64,000 bases of DNA from Pandoraea pnomenusa (GCF_000767615.3 NZ_CP009553.3:4216001-4280000); one strand, 5' to 3'; shown: positions 38,461 through 48,707, counted from the first letter of the stretch. Translations and numbers: made by a program. Notes: generated from the letters alone by a model not told the origin.

Positions 38461-38858
38461 ACGGTCTCTCCTGAGCAAGCGGTGCAAACCACCGAGCGAC
38501 ACGACAGGGCCGCAGACATGGCACTTGGCCATGATGACCGGATCGCCCCCTCGAACAGCGATGTCGTCCCGATGCCGAAGGACGCCTCCGCCAATCCCGC
38601 CGCGACGTAAAAAACCGCGTGCAATTAACGGGTTGCGGAACTTTTATTACGTAACGTTATGCGCAGCCGCGACGCACTACACCTGTCAACGTTGACAGGT
38701 GTGGCATGGGCATATCTGTGGAAAAGTCGAGGCGCCGCCGTCGCGGCGAGTGCGACGGCAGGCAGGGTCGGTCATCCGGGCAGCTTTGGGCGAATCACGC
38801 CGTTTGCGTGTTTCGAGGACATCGCGCCCTCCAGCCCGACGGGCGCGCTGCCGCCCGC
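38461..38858. other. Intergenic promoter region upstream of the second autotransporter
   Basis: 398 bases without a convincing gene. It contains the 24-bp palindrome at 38679-38702 and an AT-richer patch (38640-38662, GTAACGTTAT) suitable for the minus-strand autotransporter promoter. A GCATAAC hexamer near 38656-38662 would place the palindrome about 40 bases upstream of a start site, the position used by LuxR-type activators. Confidence 0.5.
38679..38702. promoter_or_regulatory. 24-bp perfect palindrome with lux-box-like core
   Basis: Perfect dyad of 12-bp arms centred at 38690/38691. Its core, CTGTCAACGTTGACAG, equals the element at 31206-31221 base for base, and it fits CTG-N10-CAG. It lies 219 bases upstream of the autotransporter start at 38460. 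Confidence 0.7.
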
Positions 38859-40496
38859 TCAGTAGCCCGCGGCCAGGCCGTCGCGACGAGTGTCACTCGC
38901 GGCCACGTAGCCGCGCTCCGGATCGTTGCGATCCAGACGCCAGATGTACTGGCCCGAGCCGAAGTCCATATAAGGATCGTCAATGGACTTGAGCTTGTGG
39001 CCCAGCGCCACGAGCCCCGCCACGGTCTCACGATCCATGGTCGACTCGATGTCGACCGTGAAGTCGCGGTTGACCTTCCAGCGCGGAGCGTCGCACGCCG
39101 CCTGCGGGTTCTGGCCGTAGTCCAGCATGCGCACGACCGATTGCAGATGGCCCTGCGGCTGCATGTCTCCCCCCATCACCCCGAAGCTCATCACCGCCTC
39201 ATGCCTGCCGTCGACCTTCTGTGTGAGGAACGCCGGGATGATCGTGTGGAATGGGCGCTTGCCGCCTTCGACCACGTTGACGGACTTCGGATCCATCGAG
39301 AACCCGCAGCCGCGGTTTTGCAACGCGATGCCCAGATCGGGCACCACGACGCCCGAACCGAAGCCCATGTAGTTCGACTGGATGAAGCTCACCATCATGC
39401 CCTGCTCGTCGGCCGCCGTCAGGTAGATCGTGCCGCCCGACCTCGGCATGCCGAAGTCGAAGTGCGTGGCCTTGTCAGGGTCGATGAGCCGCGCACGCTC
39501 GGTGAGGTATCCATCGTCGAGCATCTGCTCCGGCGTGACTTCCATCGAGCGCGGGTCAGCCACGTACCTGTAGAGATCGGCGAACGCCAGCTTCATCGCT
39601 TCGATCTGCAAATGCTGGGAATGCACGCGATCGACGGCGAGACTCGACACGTCGAACTTGTCGAGGATGCCCAGTGCGATCAGTGCCGCGATGCCCTGAC
39701 CGTTCGGCGGGATTTCGTGCACGGTGTAGCCGCGATAATCCTTCTCGATGGGCTTGACCCAGTCCGCGCGGTAGTTGCGCAGGTCGTCAGTCGTCATGGC
39801 GCCGCCGTGCTCGGCCGACCAGGCGGCGATGCGCTCGGCGATCTGGCCTTCGTAATACGCACGGGGGCCGTCCTTCGCCAGCATGCGCAGCGTGCGCGCA
39901 TGGCCCGGCATGCGAATCATCTCGCTGGTGATCGGCGCGCGGCCGTTGGGCATGAACGTCTGGGCGTAACCCGGCTGGTCCCTGAGCTCAGGCACGGCCG
40001 CCGCCCACTTGCGCGCGACAATGTGCGCGAGCGCGTGCCCCCGCTCGGCAATCTCGATGGCCGGCGCCATCAGGTCGCCGAACGGCAGCTTGCCGAATTT
40101 CGCATGCAGGGCTTCCCACCCGGCGATCACGCCCGGCACCGTGACGGTGTCGAGACCGCGCACCGGTTGCTTCGCAATGCCGTGCTGCTCGCCGTACTTC
40201 TTACGGAAGTAGTCGACGTTCCAGGCTGCGGGCGCCACGCCCGACGCGTTCAGGCCGTGAACCTGCTTGCCATCCCACACCAGCGCGAAGCAATCACCGC
40301 CCAGGCCATTGGAGACCGGTTCCACGATGGTCATGCATGCCGCGGCCGCGATCGCGGCGTCGACGGCATTGCCGCCCTGCCACAGGATACGCAGGCCGGC
40401 CTGCGCCGCGAGCGGGTGCGACGTCGACACAATGTTGCGGGCGAACACCGGCATGCGCGGCGTCGGATATGGGTTTTGCCAGTTGAATTGCGTCAT
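38859..40496 (-). CDS. Gamma-glutamyltransferase-like enzyme, no signal peptide
   Basis: Ntn-hydrolase of 545 residues in the GGT family (glutathione or gamma-glutamyl peptide cleavage). The N-terminal QGGNAVDAAIAAAACMTIVEP and NGLGGDCFALVWDG are family segments. The self-cleavage site with the nucleophile Thr is SGGTIYLTAAD (near residue 375), followed by the small-subunit region FGVMGGDMQPQG. It lacks a Sec signal, so it is likely cytosolic, unlike the GGT at 55103. It is the last gene after a peptide ABC importer, 58 bases past the permease gene, suggesting it processes the imported gamma-glutamyl compound. Confidence 0.85.
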   Translation of the reverse strand: MTQFNWQNPYPTPRMPVFARNIVSTSHPLAAQAGLRILWQGGNAVDAAIAAAACMTIVEPVSNGLGGDCFALVWDGKQVHGLNASGVAPAAWNVDYFRKKYGEQHGIAKQPVRGLDTVTVPGVIAGWEALHAKFGKLPFGDLMAPAIEIAERGHALAHIVARKWAAAVPELRDQPGYAQTFMPNGRAPITSEMIRMPGHARTLRMLAKDGPRAYYEGQIAERIAAWSAEHGGAMTTDDLRNYRADWVKPIEKDYRGYTVHEIPPNGQGIAALIALGILDKFDVSSLAVDRVHSQHLQIEAMKLAFADLYRYVADPRSMEVTPEQMLDDGYLTERARLIDPDKATHFDFGMPRSGGTIYLTAADEQGMMVSFIQSNYMGFGSGVVVPDLGIALQNRGCGFSMDPKSVNVVEGGKRPFHTIIPAFLTQKVDGRHEAVMSFGVMGGDMQPQGHLQSVVRMLDYGQNPQAACDAPRWKVNRDFTVDIESTMDRETVAGLVALGHKLKSIDDPYMDFGSGQYIWRLDRNDPERGYVAASDTRRDGLAAGY

Positions 40497-40554
40497 GGGA
40501 CTGACTCTCGACCTCTGTCTCGAATGGTTGGAATAAGGGTACCGAATGCATCAC

Positions 40555-41487
40555 TCACGACTGCTCGCGCGGATCCAGTGCGTCGCGCAGCCCGTCACCC
40601 AGCAGGTTGAAACCAAGTACCGTCAGGAAAATGGCGATACCGGGGAAAATCGACATCCAGGGCGCCTGCTCGACGAAGTCCTTGGCCGTGTTGAGCATGG
40701 AGCCCCACGACGGCAGCGGCGGCAATTGCCCCAGCCCGAGAAACGACAGACTGGCTTCGGCGATGATCGCCGTGGCCACCGTCAGACTCGCCTGCACGAT
40801 GATCGGCGGCAGCACGTTGGGCAGGATGTAGCGCACGATGATGCGCGCATCCGTGAGCCCGATCGCGCGCGCGCCTTCGACATACTCCTCGGCCTTCACG
40901 CTCAGCGCCTGGGCCCGCGCGAGACGCACGAATCGCGGCATGGCCGAGACACCGATGGCGATCATGGCATTCGTGAGACTCGCCCCGAGAAATGCCGCCA
41001 TCGCAATGGCAAGAATCAGGAAAGGGATCGACAGCAGGGCGTCCGCCAGGCGCGAGATGATGGCATCGACCCAGCGCCCGAAGTAGCCCGCCAGCAAGCC
41101 CAGCGGCACGCCCACGAGCACCGCGATGCCGACCGACACCACGCCGGCGGCGAGCGACGCCCGCGCGCCGAAGATCATGCGCGCCAGCACGTCGCGCCCC
41201 AGTTCGTCGGTGCCGAACCAGTGAAGCGCGCTCGGCGCCTGACGCACCGTCATGAAACTCGTGGCGATCGGATCGTACGGCGAGAGCCAGGGCGCGAACA
41301 GCGCCACGAAAACGGCAAACACCACGATGAGCGCGCCGGCCACCGCCGCCCGGTTGCGCGCGAACTTGCGCAGCCCGCGGTAGCGCCGCCGCGGCAGTCG
41401 CTCGGAGGCGGCGGCTGCCGGTGCGCGCGCCGCACCCGGAGTCGGCGAGGCCTGTGAGGAGGATGAGGTCGTGGGCAATGCGGCCAT
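40555..41487 (-). CDS. Peptide/glutathione ABC transporter permease (DppC/GsiD type)
   Basis: Inner-membrane permease of 310 residues with about six helices. The conserved N-terminal leader reads RKFARNRAAVAGALIVV, then FGTDELGRDVLARMIFGARASL; the cytoplasmic EAA loop is EGARAIGLTDARIIVRYILPN (near 205), which docks with the ATPases. The Ala/Ser/Pro-rich first 35 residues are longer than usual, and the start is the least certain part (no good ribosome site). It is 26 bases from the partner permease gene. Confidence 0.88.
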   Translation of the reverse strand: MAALPTTSSSSQASPTPGAARAPAAAASERLPRRRYRGLRKFARNRAAVAGALIVVFAVFVALFAPWLSPYDPIATSFMTVRQAPSALHWFGTDELGRDVLARMIFGARASLAAGVVSVGIAVLVGVPLGLLAGYFGRWVDAIISRLADALLSIPFLILAIAMAAFLGASLTNAMIAIGVSAMPRFVRLARAQALSVKAEEYVEGARAIGLTDARIIVRYILPNVLPPIIVQASLTVATAIIAEASLSFLGLGQLPPLPSWGSMLNTAKDFVEQAPWMSIFPGIAIFLTVLGFNLLGDGLRDALDPREQS

Positions 41488-41513
41488 GTTCGGTGGGCGT
41501 TCGTTCGGTAGTC

Positions 41514-42458
41514 TCAGGCGCGACGCAGGCGCGGGTTGAGCAGGACATAGAGCACGTCGGCGAGCAGGTTCAGCACGATGAAGCTCACGGCGGTGACCAG
41601 TACCACGCCCTGCACCACCGCATAGTCGCGGTTGAACACGGCGTCGACCACCAGTTTGCCGAAGCCCGGAATCGTGAATACCTGCTCCGTGAGCACCGCT
41701 CCCGCCAACAATTCGCCGAAGAGCAGCGCCAGCACCGTGACGATCGGAATCAGTGCGTTGCGCAATGCATGCTTGAGCACCACGGTGCCGCGCAGCAAAC
41801 CCTTGGCACGTGCCGTGCGGATATAGTCGGTGCGCAGCACGCCGAGCATGGCGCTGCGGGTATGGCGCATGAGCTGCGCACCGAGCGCGGCGCCGAGCAC
41901 GAACGCCGGCATCACCATTGTCTTGAGGCTCATCCAGAGATCCTCGCCCGGCGGCACGTAGCCCGACGACGGCAACAACTGCCAGCGTACCGAAACGAGG
42001 AATATCAGCAGGATGCCGAGCCAGAAGTTCGGAATGGACATGCCCGAGAGCGCCAGCACGTTCGCGCCATAGTCGATCGCGCTCCCGCGATTGGCCGCCG
42101 AAAGGATGCCCAGCGGAATGCCGATGCCAATGGCGATCACCAGACCGAACAGCGCCAGTTGCAGCGTGACGGGCAACTTCTGCGCGATGAGCGTGGTCAC
42201 CGGCTCGCCGGTGCGCAGCGAGGTGCCGAGATCGCCGCGCATGACGTCGCGCATCCACAACGCATACTGGGTGGGCAACGGCTTGTCGAGGTGATACTTC
42301 TCGCGCAGCGCGGCAATGACCTGCGGGTTCTGGTCCTCGCCGGCCATCGCGAGCACGGGATCGCCGGGCAGCATCTTCTGCAGCCCGAAGATCATCATCG
42401 AGACGATGATCAGCGTGGGAATGGCTACCAGCGCGCGATGAACGACGAGGCGCAGCAT
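41514..42458 (-). CDS. Peptide/glutathione ABC transporter permease (DppB/GsiC type)
   Basis: Inner-membrane permease of 314 residues. It begins MLRLVVHRALVAIPTLIIVSMMIFGLQ as in DppB/GsiC, with LPGDPVLAM and YGLDKPLPTQY-like YHLDKPLPTQYALWMRD, and has the EAA loop YIRTARAKGLLRGTVVLKHALRN (near 205). It forms the heterodimeric channel with the gene at 40555. Confidence 0.9.
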   Translation of the reverse strand: MLRLVVHRALVAIPTLIIVSMMIFGLQKMLPGDPVLAMAGEDQNPQVIAALREKYHLDKPLPTQYALWMRDVMRGDLGTSLRTGEPVTTLIAQKLPVTLQLALFGLVIAIGIGIPLGILSAANRGSAIDYGANVLALSGMSIPNFWLGILLIFLVSVRWQLLPSSGYVPPGEDLWMSLKTMVMPAFVLGAALGAQLMRHTRSAMLGVLRTDYIRTARAKGLLRGTVVLKHALRNALIPIVTVLALLFGELLAGAVLTEQVFTIPGFGKLVVDAVFNRDYAVVQGVVLVTAVSFIVLNLLADVLYVLLNPRLRRA

Positions 42459-42468
42459 GACGGCTCCC

Positions 42469-43968
42469 TTACTTCACGCTCACGCCGCGCAGGCGAATCA
42501 GCCCGTCGGGGTATGGCACGAACCCCTGCACCTTCTTGCTGAGCACGTACGGCCACGGTTGCACGTACAGGTACAGGATGGGATCTTCGTCGGACAGAAT
42601 CTTGTTGGCCGCGTCGTAGATGGGCTTGCGCTCGGCCACGGTCGATTTCACGCGCCCCTCGTTGAGCAGCTTGTCGACCTCGGCATTGCAATACTGACCG
42701 TAGTTCAGGTTGCCCTTGCAGGTCACGAACTGGTGCAGGTTGCCATCCGGGTCGACACGGCCGGACCAGCCGTTGTAGAGCACGTCGAAGTCGCCGCGAT
42801 GCGCCGCGTCGAGCGCCGCCGCATAGTCCATCGGGCGCAGCTTGAGCTGGATGCCCGCCTCGGCCAGCATGGCCTGCAGCATCTGCGCCATCTGATTGGC
42901 GACCGTGTTGTTGCCGAAACTCAGCGTCACGTCGATCTTGTCGAAGCCGGCCGACTTGAGCAGCGCCTTCGCCTTCGCCACGTCGCGTTTGGTCGTCTTG
43001 ATGGCGGTGTCGTAGTACTGGCCCGAGCGCGGCAACGCCTGATTCGCGGGCGTGAAGATGCCGCCGCCGATCACCTGGTTGATCGCGTCGCGGTCGATGG
43101 CAAGGTCGAACGCCTGACGCACCCGCTTGTCGCGCAACGCCTTGGGGGCGTTGGCCGCCACGTTGAACGTCAATCCGTAGTAGCCCAAACCGTCGATGGA
43201 CACGAAGTTCAGATTCGCATCGCGCTTGACCGATTTGACGTCGGACGGCGCAAGACGCTCGAGCATGTCGAGCGAGCCGGAACGCACGTTGGCCAGCCGC
43301 ACGGTCGTATCGGGAATCGGCAGGTAGATGACCTTCTGGATGGGATACTTGTCCGCCTCCCAGAACCCCGCGAATTTTTCCAGGACCACACGATCGTTCT
43401 GCACGCGCTGCACGAACTTGTACGGCCCGGAACAGACCGGGTGCGATTGCACGGCCGCGTCGTCGGCGAGGGTCTTGGGCGCGAGCATCATGCCCGCGCG
43501 ATCGGACAGCGTGGCGAGCAGCGCGGAATCGGGTGCCTTGAGCACGATGTTGACCGTGTGGTCGTCCACCGCGTCGACACGATCGATCGACGACAGCTCG
43601 CTCTTCCGGTTGCTGGCCGGCAAGCTGCGCGCGCGATCGAGGTTCGCTTTGACGGCCTTGGCGTCGAACGGTTCGCCGTCGTGGAACTTCACGCCCTGGC
43701 GCAATTTGAAGGTCCACGTCTTGCCGTCCGCGCTCACGCTCCACGAGGTGGCCAGCATCGGCACGAACTTCAGATCCGTGCCGATGTCGACCAGCGAGCT
43801 GCACAACGAGCGCAGCACCATGCGGTCGACGACCTGCGAACTGCGCGCCGGATCGAGCGAACCGATGTCTTCCTGCAGGCCGATGCGAAGCGTCGACTGA
43901 GCCATCGCCGAAGCGGTGCCGGTCGCGAGAAGCGCCGCCAACGCCATATCGAGCAGAACATTGCGCAT
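42469..43968 (-). CDS. ABC transporter periplasmic substrate-binding protein (family 5)
   Basis: Binding protein of 499 residues with a Sec signal peptide of about 23 residues (TGTASAMAQ). Family-5 motifs: LRIGLQEDIGSLDPA, KTWTFKLRQGVKFHDGEPFDAKAVKAN (near 90), YGLTFNVAANAPKALRDKRVRQAFDLAIDR (near 280). It delivers peptides, glutathione or similar to the permeases downstream. The start at 43968 follows AAGGGG. The ligand cannot be read; adjacency to a GGT-like gene suggests a gamma-glutamyl compound. Confidence 0.88.
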   Translation of the reverse strand: MRNVLLDMALAALLATGTASAMAQSTLRIGLQEDIGSLDPARSSQVVDRMVLRSLCSSLVDIGTDLKFVPMLATSWSVSADGKTWTFKLRQGVKFHDGEPFDAKAVKANLDRARSLPASNRKSELSSIDRVDAVDDHTVNIVLKAPDSALLATLSDRAGMMLAPKTLADDAAVQSHPVCSGPYKFVQRVQNDRVVLEKFAGFWEADKYPIQKVIYLPIPDTTVRLANVRSGSLDMLERLAPSDVKSVKRDANLNFVSIDGLGYYGLTFNVAANAPKALRDKRVRQAFDLAIDRDAINQVIGGGIFTPANQALPRSGQYYDTAIKTTKRDVAKAKALLKSAGFDKIDVTLSFGNNTVANQMAQMLQAMLAEAGIQLKLRPMDYAAALDAAHRGDFDVLYNGWSGRVDPDGNLHQFVTCKGNLNYGQYCNAEVDKLLNEGRVKSTVAERKPIYDAANKILSDEDPILYLYVQPWPYVLSKKVQGFVPYPDGLIRLRGVSVK

Positions 43969-44021
43969 GCGTGAGACCCCTTTGTCAGTAACGGTGTTGT
44001 TGATGTGTGGAAAAGCCATGC

Positions 44022-45123
44022 TCATGCCGGAACCGACGTGCCCGGCCGATTCCCCGCATCGATCTGCGCCTGGCGCGCCCGGTACAGCGCGAGACGCACG
44101 CCCAGTTTGTCGCTCGGCGCCACTGCGCGGGCCGGGCTCGCACCCGCGTTCTGGATCTCGCGCCAGAAATGGCAGGCGACCTGTCGTCCGTCGGGCAGCA
44201 CTTCGTCGATCGGGCGCTGTTCGCGGCACGCCGCGCGCGCATGCGGGCAGCGTGGATGAAAGCGACAACCCGGCGGCGGTGCGGTCGGACTCGGCAGCTC
44301 ACCGCCCAACGGCGCGCGCTCGCGTCGCATGTGCGGACGGCTGGCCGGAATCGCCTGCAACAGGGCCTGCGTGTAGGGGTGCAGCGGGTTGTCGAACAGC
44401 GCGTCGGCGCTGGCCAGCTCGACGATTTCCCCAAGGTACATCACGGCGACACGGTCGCTCATGTGACGAATCACCGCGAGATCGTGCGCGACCATGATCA
44501 GCGTCAGGCCGAAGTCGTGCTTCAACCGCTCCAGCAAGTTGATGACCTGCGCCTGTACGGAGACGTCGAGGGCCGAGACAGGCTCGTCGCCAACGATCAC
44601 GCGCGGCTCACCCGCCAGCGCCCGGGCGATGCCGATGCGCTGACGCTGGCCTCCCGAGAATTCGTGCGGGTAGCGCTGTGCGTAGTCAGGCTGCAGGCCG
44701 ACGGTGCGCAACAGTTCGGCCACGCGCTCGTCGCGCGCACGGCCACGTGCCAGACCGTGCAGCGCGATGGGCTCGCCGATCAGCCCCCCACGGTCATGCT
44801 CGGATTGAGCGACGCGAACGGGTCCTGGAAGATGATCTGCAACTCGCGCCGCAGCCTGCGCATCGCGCCCGCCCCCAGCGTCATGAGGTCCTCGCCCTGG
44901 TAGCGAACCTCACCGCGTGTGGCGTCGAGCAGGCGGAGCAGCAATCGCCCGAGCGTGGATTTGCCGCATCCCGACTCGCCGACGATGGCGAATGTCTCGC
45001 CCGCCTGAACGCTGAATGACACGCCGTTCACGGCGTACACCGTGGGAGCGCGGGAAAAGCCGACGCGGTGACCGCCAAAGTGCCGGGTCAGGTCGCGCGC
45101 TTCGAGCAATGCGGGAGACGCGT

Positions 45124-45127
<4 letters not shown>
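44022..45127 (-). pseudogene. Peptide ABC transporter ATPase (DppF type), frameshifted
   Basis: The 5' part (start 45127) encodes the Walker A motif [12 protein letters not shown] and [18 protein letters not shown], then stops at 44780. The 3' part in the next frame carries the signature FSGGQRQR, Walker B VIVGDEP and the C-terminal Cys region [15 protein letters not shown]. Adding one G to the G6 run (C6 at 44784-44789) reads through as [19 protein letters not shown] and gives a normal 368-residue protein. As read, the importer would lack one ATPase. The start overlaps the upstream ATPase stop as ATGA. Confidence 0.85.
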
Positions 45128-46155
<1,028 letters not shown>

Positions 46156-46229
46156 GGGCGCGGGAAAAAGGTGGCGATCCGGTCATGAGGAATGTGCATG
46201 ACACGATTATGTCTCCCGCGCAGTCACAG

Positions 46230-46245
46230 GAAATATTAATATTTC
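46230..46245. promoter_or_regulatory. 16-bp palindrome GAAATATTAATATTTC in the LysR-ABC divergent region
   Basis: A perfect AT-only dyad in GC-rich surroundings, 32 bases before the LysR start and 75 bases from the start of the importer gene. It contains T-N11-A-type symmetry, so it is the best candidate site for the LysR regulator. Confidence 0.6.
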
Positions 46246-46276
46246 TTTTTCACGCGTAAGTTATTTTTAAGTCCCG

Positions 46277-47146
46277 ATGCTCACGTTGCGCATGTTGAAA
46301 ACCTTCCGGCTGGTCGCGCAGACCGGCTCGTTTGCCGCGGCCGCCGAGCGCGCCGCGCTCACGCAGGCGGCCGTGAGCCTGCAGATGCGCGGCCTCGAGG
46401 ACGCCGTCGGCCAGCGTCTGTTCGACCGGCGCGGCCGCCAGATCACGCTGACCCGGCAAGGGCGCGAGTTGTTTCCACGTGTCGAACAGATTCTCGCGCT
46501 CACAGCCGACCTGACCGCCACGCCTATCGACGCCATGCAGGGACCGGTGACCATCGGCGCGGTGGTCTCGGTCATCGGTGCGCTGTCGCTGGTGGTCGCC
46601 GAGCTGAAAACGGCGCACCCGCAACTCGACGTAAGGCTCACCTCGGCCCGCTCGGATGAACTGACGGATCTGGTGGAGCAGGGCGAAGTGGACATTGCGG
46701 CCGTGGTCGCGCGAGCGGACGACGCGCGCGCCGAAGGTCTCGTGTGGACGCCCCTCTATACCGAGCCGATGGCGATGGTGGTCAATCGCGACGTCGCGCA
46801 GACGGATCCGCAGCACATTCTCGACACGCACGCCTTTCTGCGTTTCGACCGGCGCGTGCGCACCGGCATGGTGGTCGAGCAGGCACTGCGCTCGGCAAAG
46901 CTCACCGTCATGGAGTACCTGGAGCTCAACTCCATCGAAACAATCGTCGCGCTCGTGCGCAAGAACGTCGGTGTGTCGGTGCTGCCGCTGTTGCATCGCG
47001 GCGACTGGCAATCCGACCCGCTGCTGCGCATCGTGCCGATCGCCGATCCGCCCTTGCTGCGCACCGTTGGCATGATTCACCGCGCGCACGACGCGCGCAC
47101 CCACAACATCACCACCGCGATCGTTCGCATGCTGCACGACGTCTAG
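46277..47146 (+). CDS. LysR-type regulator of the peptide/glutathione importer
   Basis: 289 residues. The N-terminal helix-turn-helix reads TLRMLKTFRLVAQTGSFAAAAERAALTQAAVSLQ, and the effector-binding domain covers about 88-285 with a hinge near 85. It is divergent from dppD-like 46155 across a 121-base gap with a perfect palindrome, the standard LysR layout. The ligand is unknown; sulfur or glutathione metabolism is a reasonable guess from the GGT-like gene in the operon. Confidence 0.9.
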   Translation: MLTLRMLKTFRLVAQTGSFAAAAERAALTQAAVSLQMRGLEDAVGQRLFDRRGRQITLTRQGRELFPRVEQILALTADLTATPIDAMQGPVTIGAVVSVIGALSLVVAELKTAHPQLDVRLTSARSDELTDLVEQGEVDIAAVVARADDARAEGLVWTPLYTEPMAMVVNRDVAQTDPQHILDTHAFLRFDRRVRTGMVVEQALRSAKLTVMEYLELNSIETIVALVRKNVGVSVLPLLHRGDWQSDPLLRIVPIADPPLLRTVGMIHRAHDARTHNITTAIVRMLHDV

Positions 47147-47158
47147 CGGGAAATGCGA

Positions 47159-47186
47159 CAACGGCGCGAACGATGTCGCGCCGTTG
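47159..47186. terminator. Hairpin between the LysR and MHS transporter genes
   Basis: CAACGGCGCGA and TCGCGCCGTTG form an 11-bp perfect stem with a six-base loop between convergent genes ending at 47146 and 47213. No clear T tract on either strand, so possibly a bidirectional barrier. Confidence 0.55.
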
Positions 47187-47212
47187 GCAAAGGACCGCAG
47201 TCGGGCTTCGAT

Positions 47213-48547
47213 TCAGTCGCGTGTCTCGAGCGCCTTGTTGATGCGCAGCGCAAGCAGCGTGCAGACGGCGCCCGAGAGCAGGTAGCCGCTCACCGCGATC
47301 AGCCCGAATTCGGACGAGAGCCCCAGTGCGACGAGCGGCGCGAATGCGGCGCCGAACAGCCAGGCGAAGTCTGTCGTGAGCGCCGCGCCCGTGTAACGGA
47401 AGCGCTGCTCGAAGTTCGACGTCACCGTGCCCGCCGCCTGCCCGTAAGACAAGCCGAGGAGGCCGAAGCCCACCAGAATGAAGATGTCCTGCCGGGTCGA
47501 ACCGCCGCCCATGAGGAACGGCGCGAACAGCGCGAAGATTCCGATCAGGATCGCGAACAGGCCCAGCGTGGTGCGCCGTCCGATCCGGTCAGCGATGCGC
47601 CCGGAAAGCACGGTGCAGACGATGGCGATCCCCGCACCGCACAGCTGCACGATCAGCACACTGTCCAGATCCTGCGTGTTCTGTAGCGAGATCCACGACA
47701 GCGGAAACACCGTGACCAGGTGAAACAGCGCGTAGCTCGCGAGCGCGGCAAACGCGCCAAGAAAGATGTTGTACCCCTGCGAGCGCACCATCTCCCGCGT
47801 GCTGATCGGCTCCAGCTGCCCTTCCTCCAGCATCTCGGTGTATTCGTGCGTGACCACCAGGCGCAACCGGGCGAACAGGGCCACCACGTTCACGGCGAAC
47901 GCCACGTAGAACGGATAGCGCCAGCCCCAGGTGAGAAAGTCGTCGGACTCGAGACTCCAATGCAGGAACAGGAACAGCGCGCCCGCGATGATGAAGCCGA
48001 TCGGCGCGCCCAACTGCCCCATCATCGAATACCAGCCGCGCCGCTGCGGCGGCGCATTCATCGCCAGCAGCGACGGCAAACCGTCCCACGAACCACCGAA
48101 GCCGATGCCCTGCAGCAGGCGGAAGAACGCAAGCAGCCAGATCGAGCGCTCGCCCAGCACCGAGTAACCGGGCAGGAACGCCATGCCGGCGGTGGCCGTA
48201 CCCAGCACGAAAAGCGCCGCCGTGAGCTTCACGCTGCGCCCCCAGCGACGCTGCACGGTCATGAACAACGCCGTGCCGAATGGGCGAGAGATGAAAGCGA
48301 ACGAGAAGATCGCGAACGCGTACAGCAGTCCGTGCAGATCGTCGGCGAACGGGAAGAAAACGTGGGGAAATACGAGGACGGCGGCAATGCCGAACACAAA
48401 GAAATCGAAATACTCGGAGGCGCGTCCGACAACCACGCCAACCGCGATTTCCTCGGGCGCAATGCGGGACTTGCTCCCGTGATCGTGCGCCGTGGTCGCG
48501 ATGGGTACGCCCGGGGGCGTCGGCGATTGATGAGCACTGCTTGACAT
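47213..48547 (-). CDS. MFS metabolite:H+ symporter (MHS/ShiA-ProP type)
   Basis: Inner-membrane transporter of 444 residues with twelve helices. MHS features include VVVGRASEYFDFFVFG in helix 1, FISRPFGTALF, a helix 4/5 stretch LAFFRLLQGIGFGGSWDG, and loop ADRIGRRTTLG. Substrates of this family include shikimate, proline/betaine, dicarboxylates and related compounds. The start at 48547 has AAGGGGG 8 bases upstream; 48583 adds 12 residues. It is divergent from cyoA across 160 bases holding a small palindrome. Confidence 0.85.
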   Translation of the reverse strand: MSSSAHQSPTPPGVPIATTAHDHGSKSRIAPEEIAVGVVVGRASEYFDFFVFGIAAVLVFPHVFFPFADDLHGLLYAFAIFSFAFISRPFGTALFMTVQRRWGRSVKLTAALFVLGTATAGMAFLPGYSVLGERSIWLLAFFRLLQGIGFGGSWDGLPSLLAMNAPPQRRGWYSMMGQLGAPIGFIIAGALFLFLHWSLESDDFLTWGWRYPFYVAFAVNVVALFARLRLVVTHEYTEMLEEGQLEPISTREMVRSQGYNIFLGAFAALASYALFHLVTVFPLSWISLQNTQDLDSVLIVQLCGAGIAIVCTVLSGRIADRIGRRTTLGLFAILIGIFALFAPFLMGGGSTRQDIFILVGFGLLGLSYGQAAGTVTSNFEQRFRYTGAALTTDFAWLFGAAFAPLVALGLSSEFGLIAVSGYLLSGAVCTLLALRINKALETRD

Positions 48548-48626
48548 TATCGGACCCCCTTCGGATCGGGATGACGATGGCATACTCGCGCCAGAAAAGC
48601 ATCGCAGGTATCGCCCGTCCCCGCCA

Positions 48627-48640
48627 TAGGGTTTACCCTA
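48627..48640. promoter_or_regulatory. Palindrome TAGGGT-TT-ACCCTA in the MHS-cyoA divergent region
   Basis: 6-bp perfect arms around TT, 68 bases before cyoA and 80 before the MHS start. It may be an operator for one or both genes. A similar half-symmetric AGGGGAAAACCC lies upstream of the DHA2 gene (60032-60043). Confidence 0.45.
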
Positions 48641-48707
48641 AATTGATGCATCTGGGAGGGGAGTCCATGATGGGTACGGTCTGAGGCTACGGTTCATCGA
48701 TCGCAGC

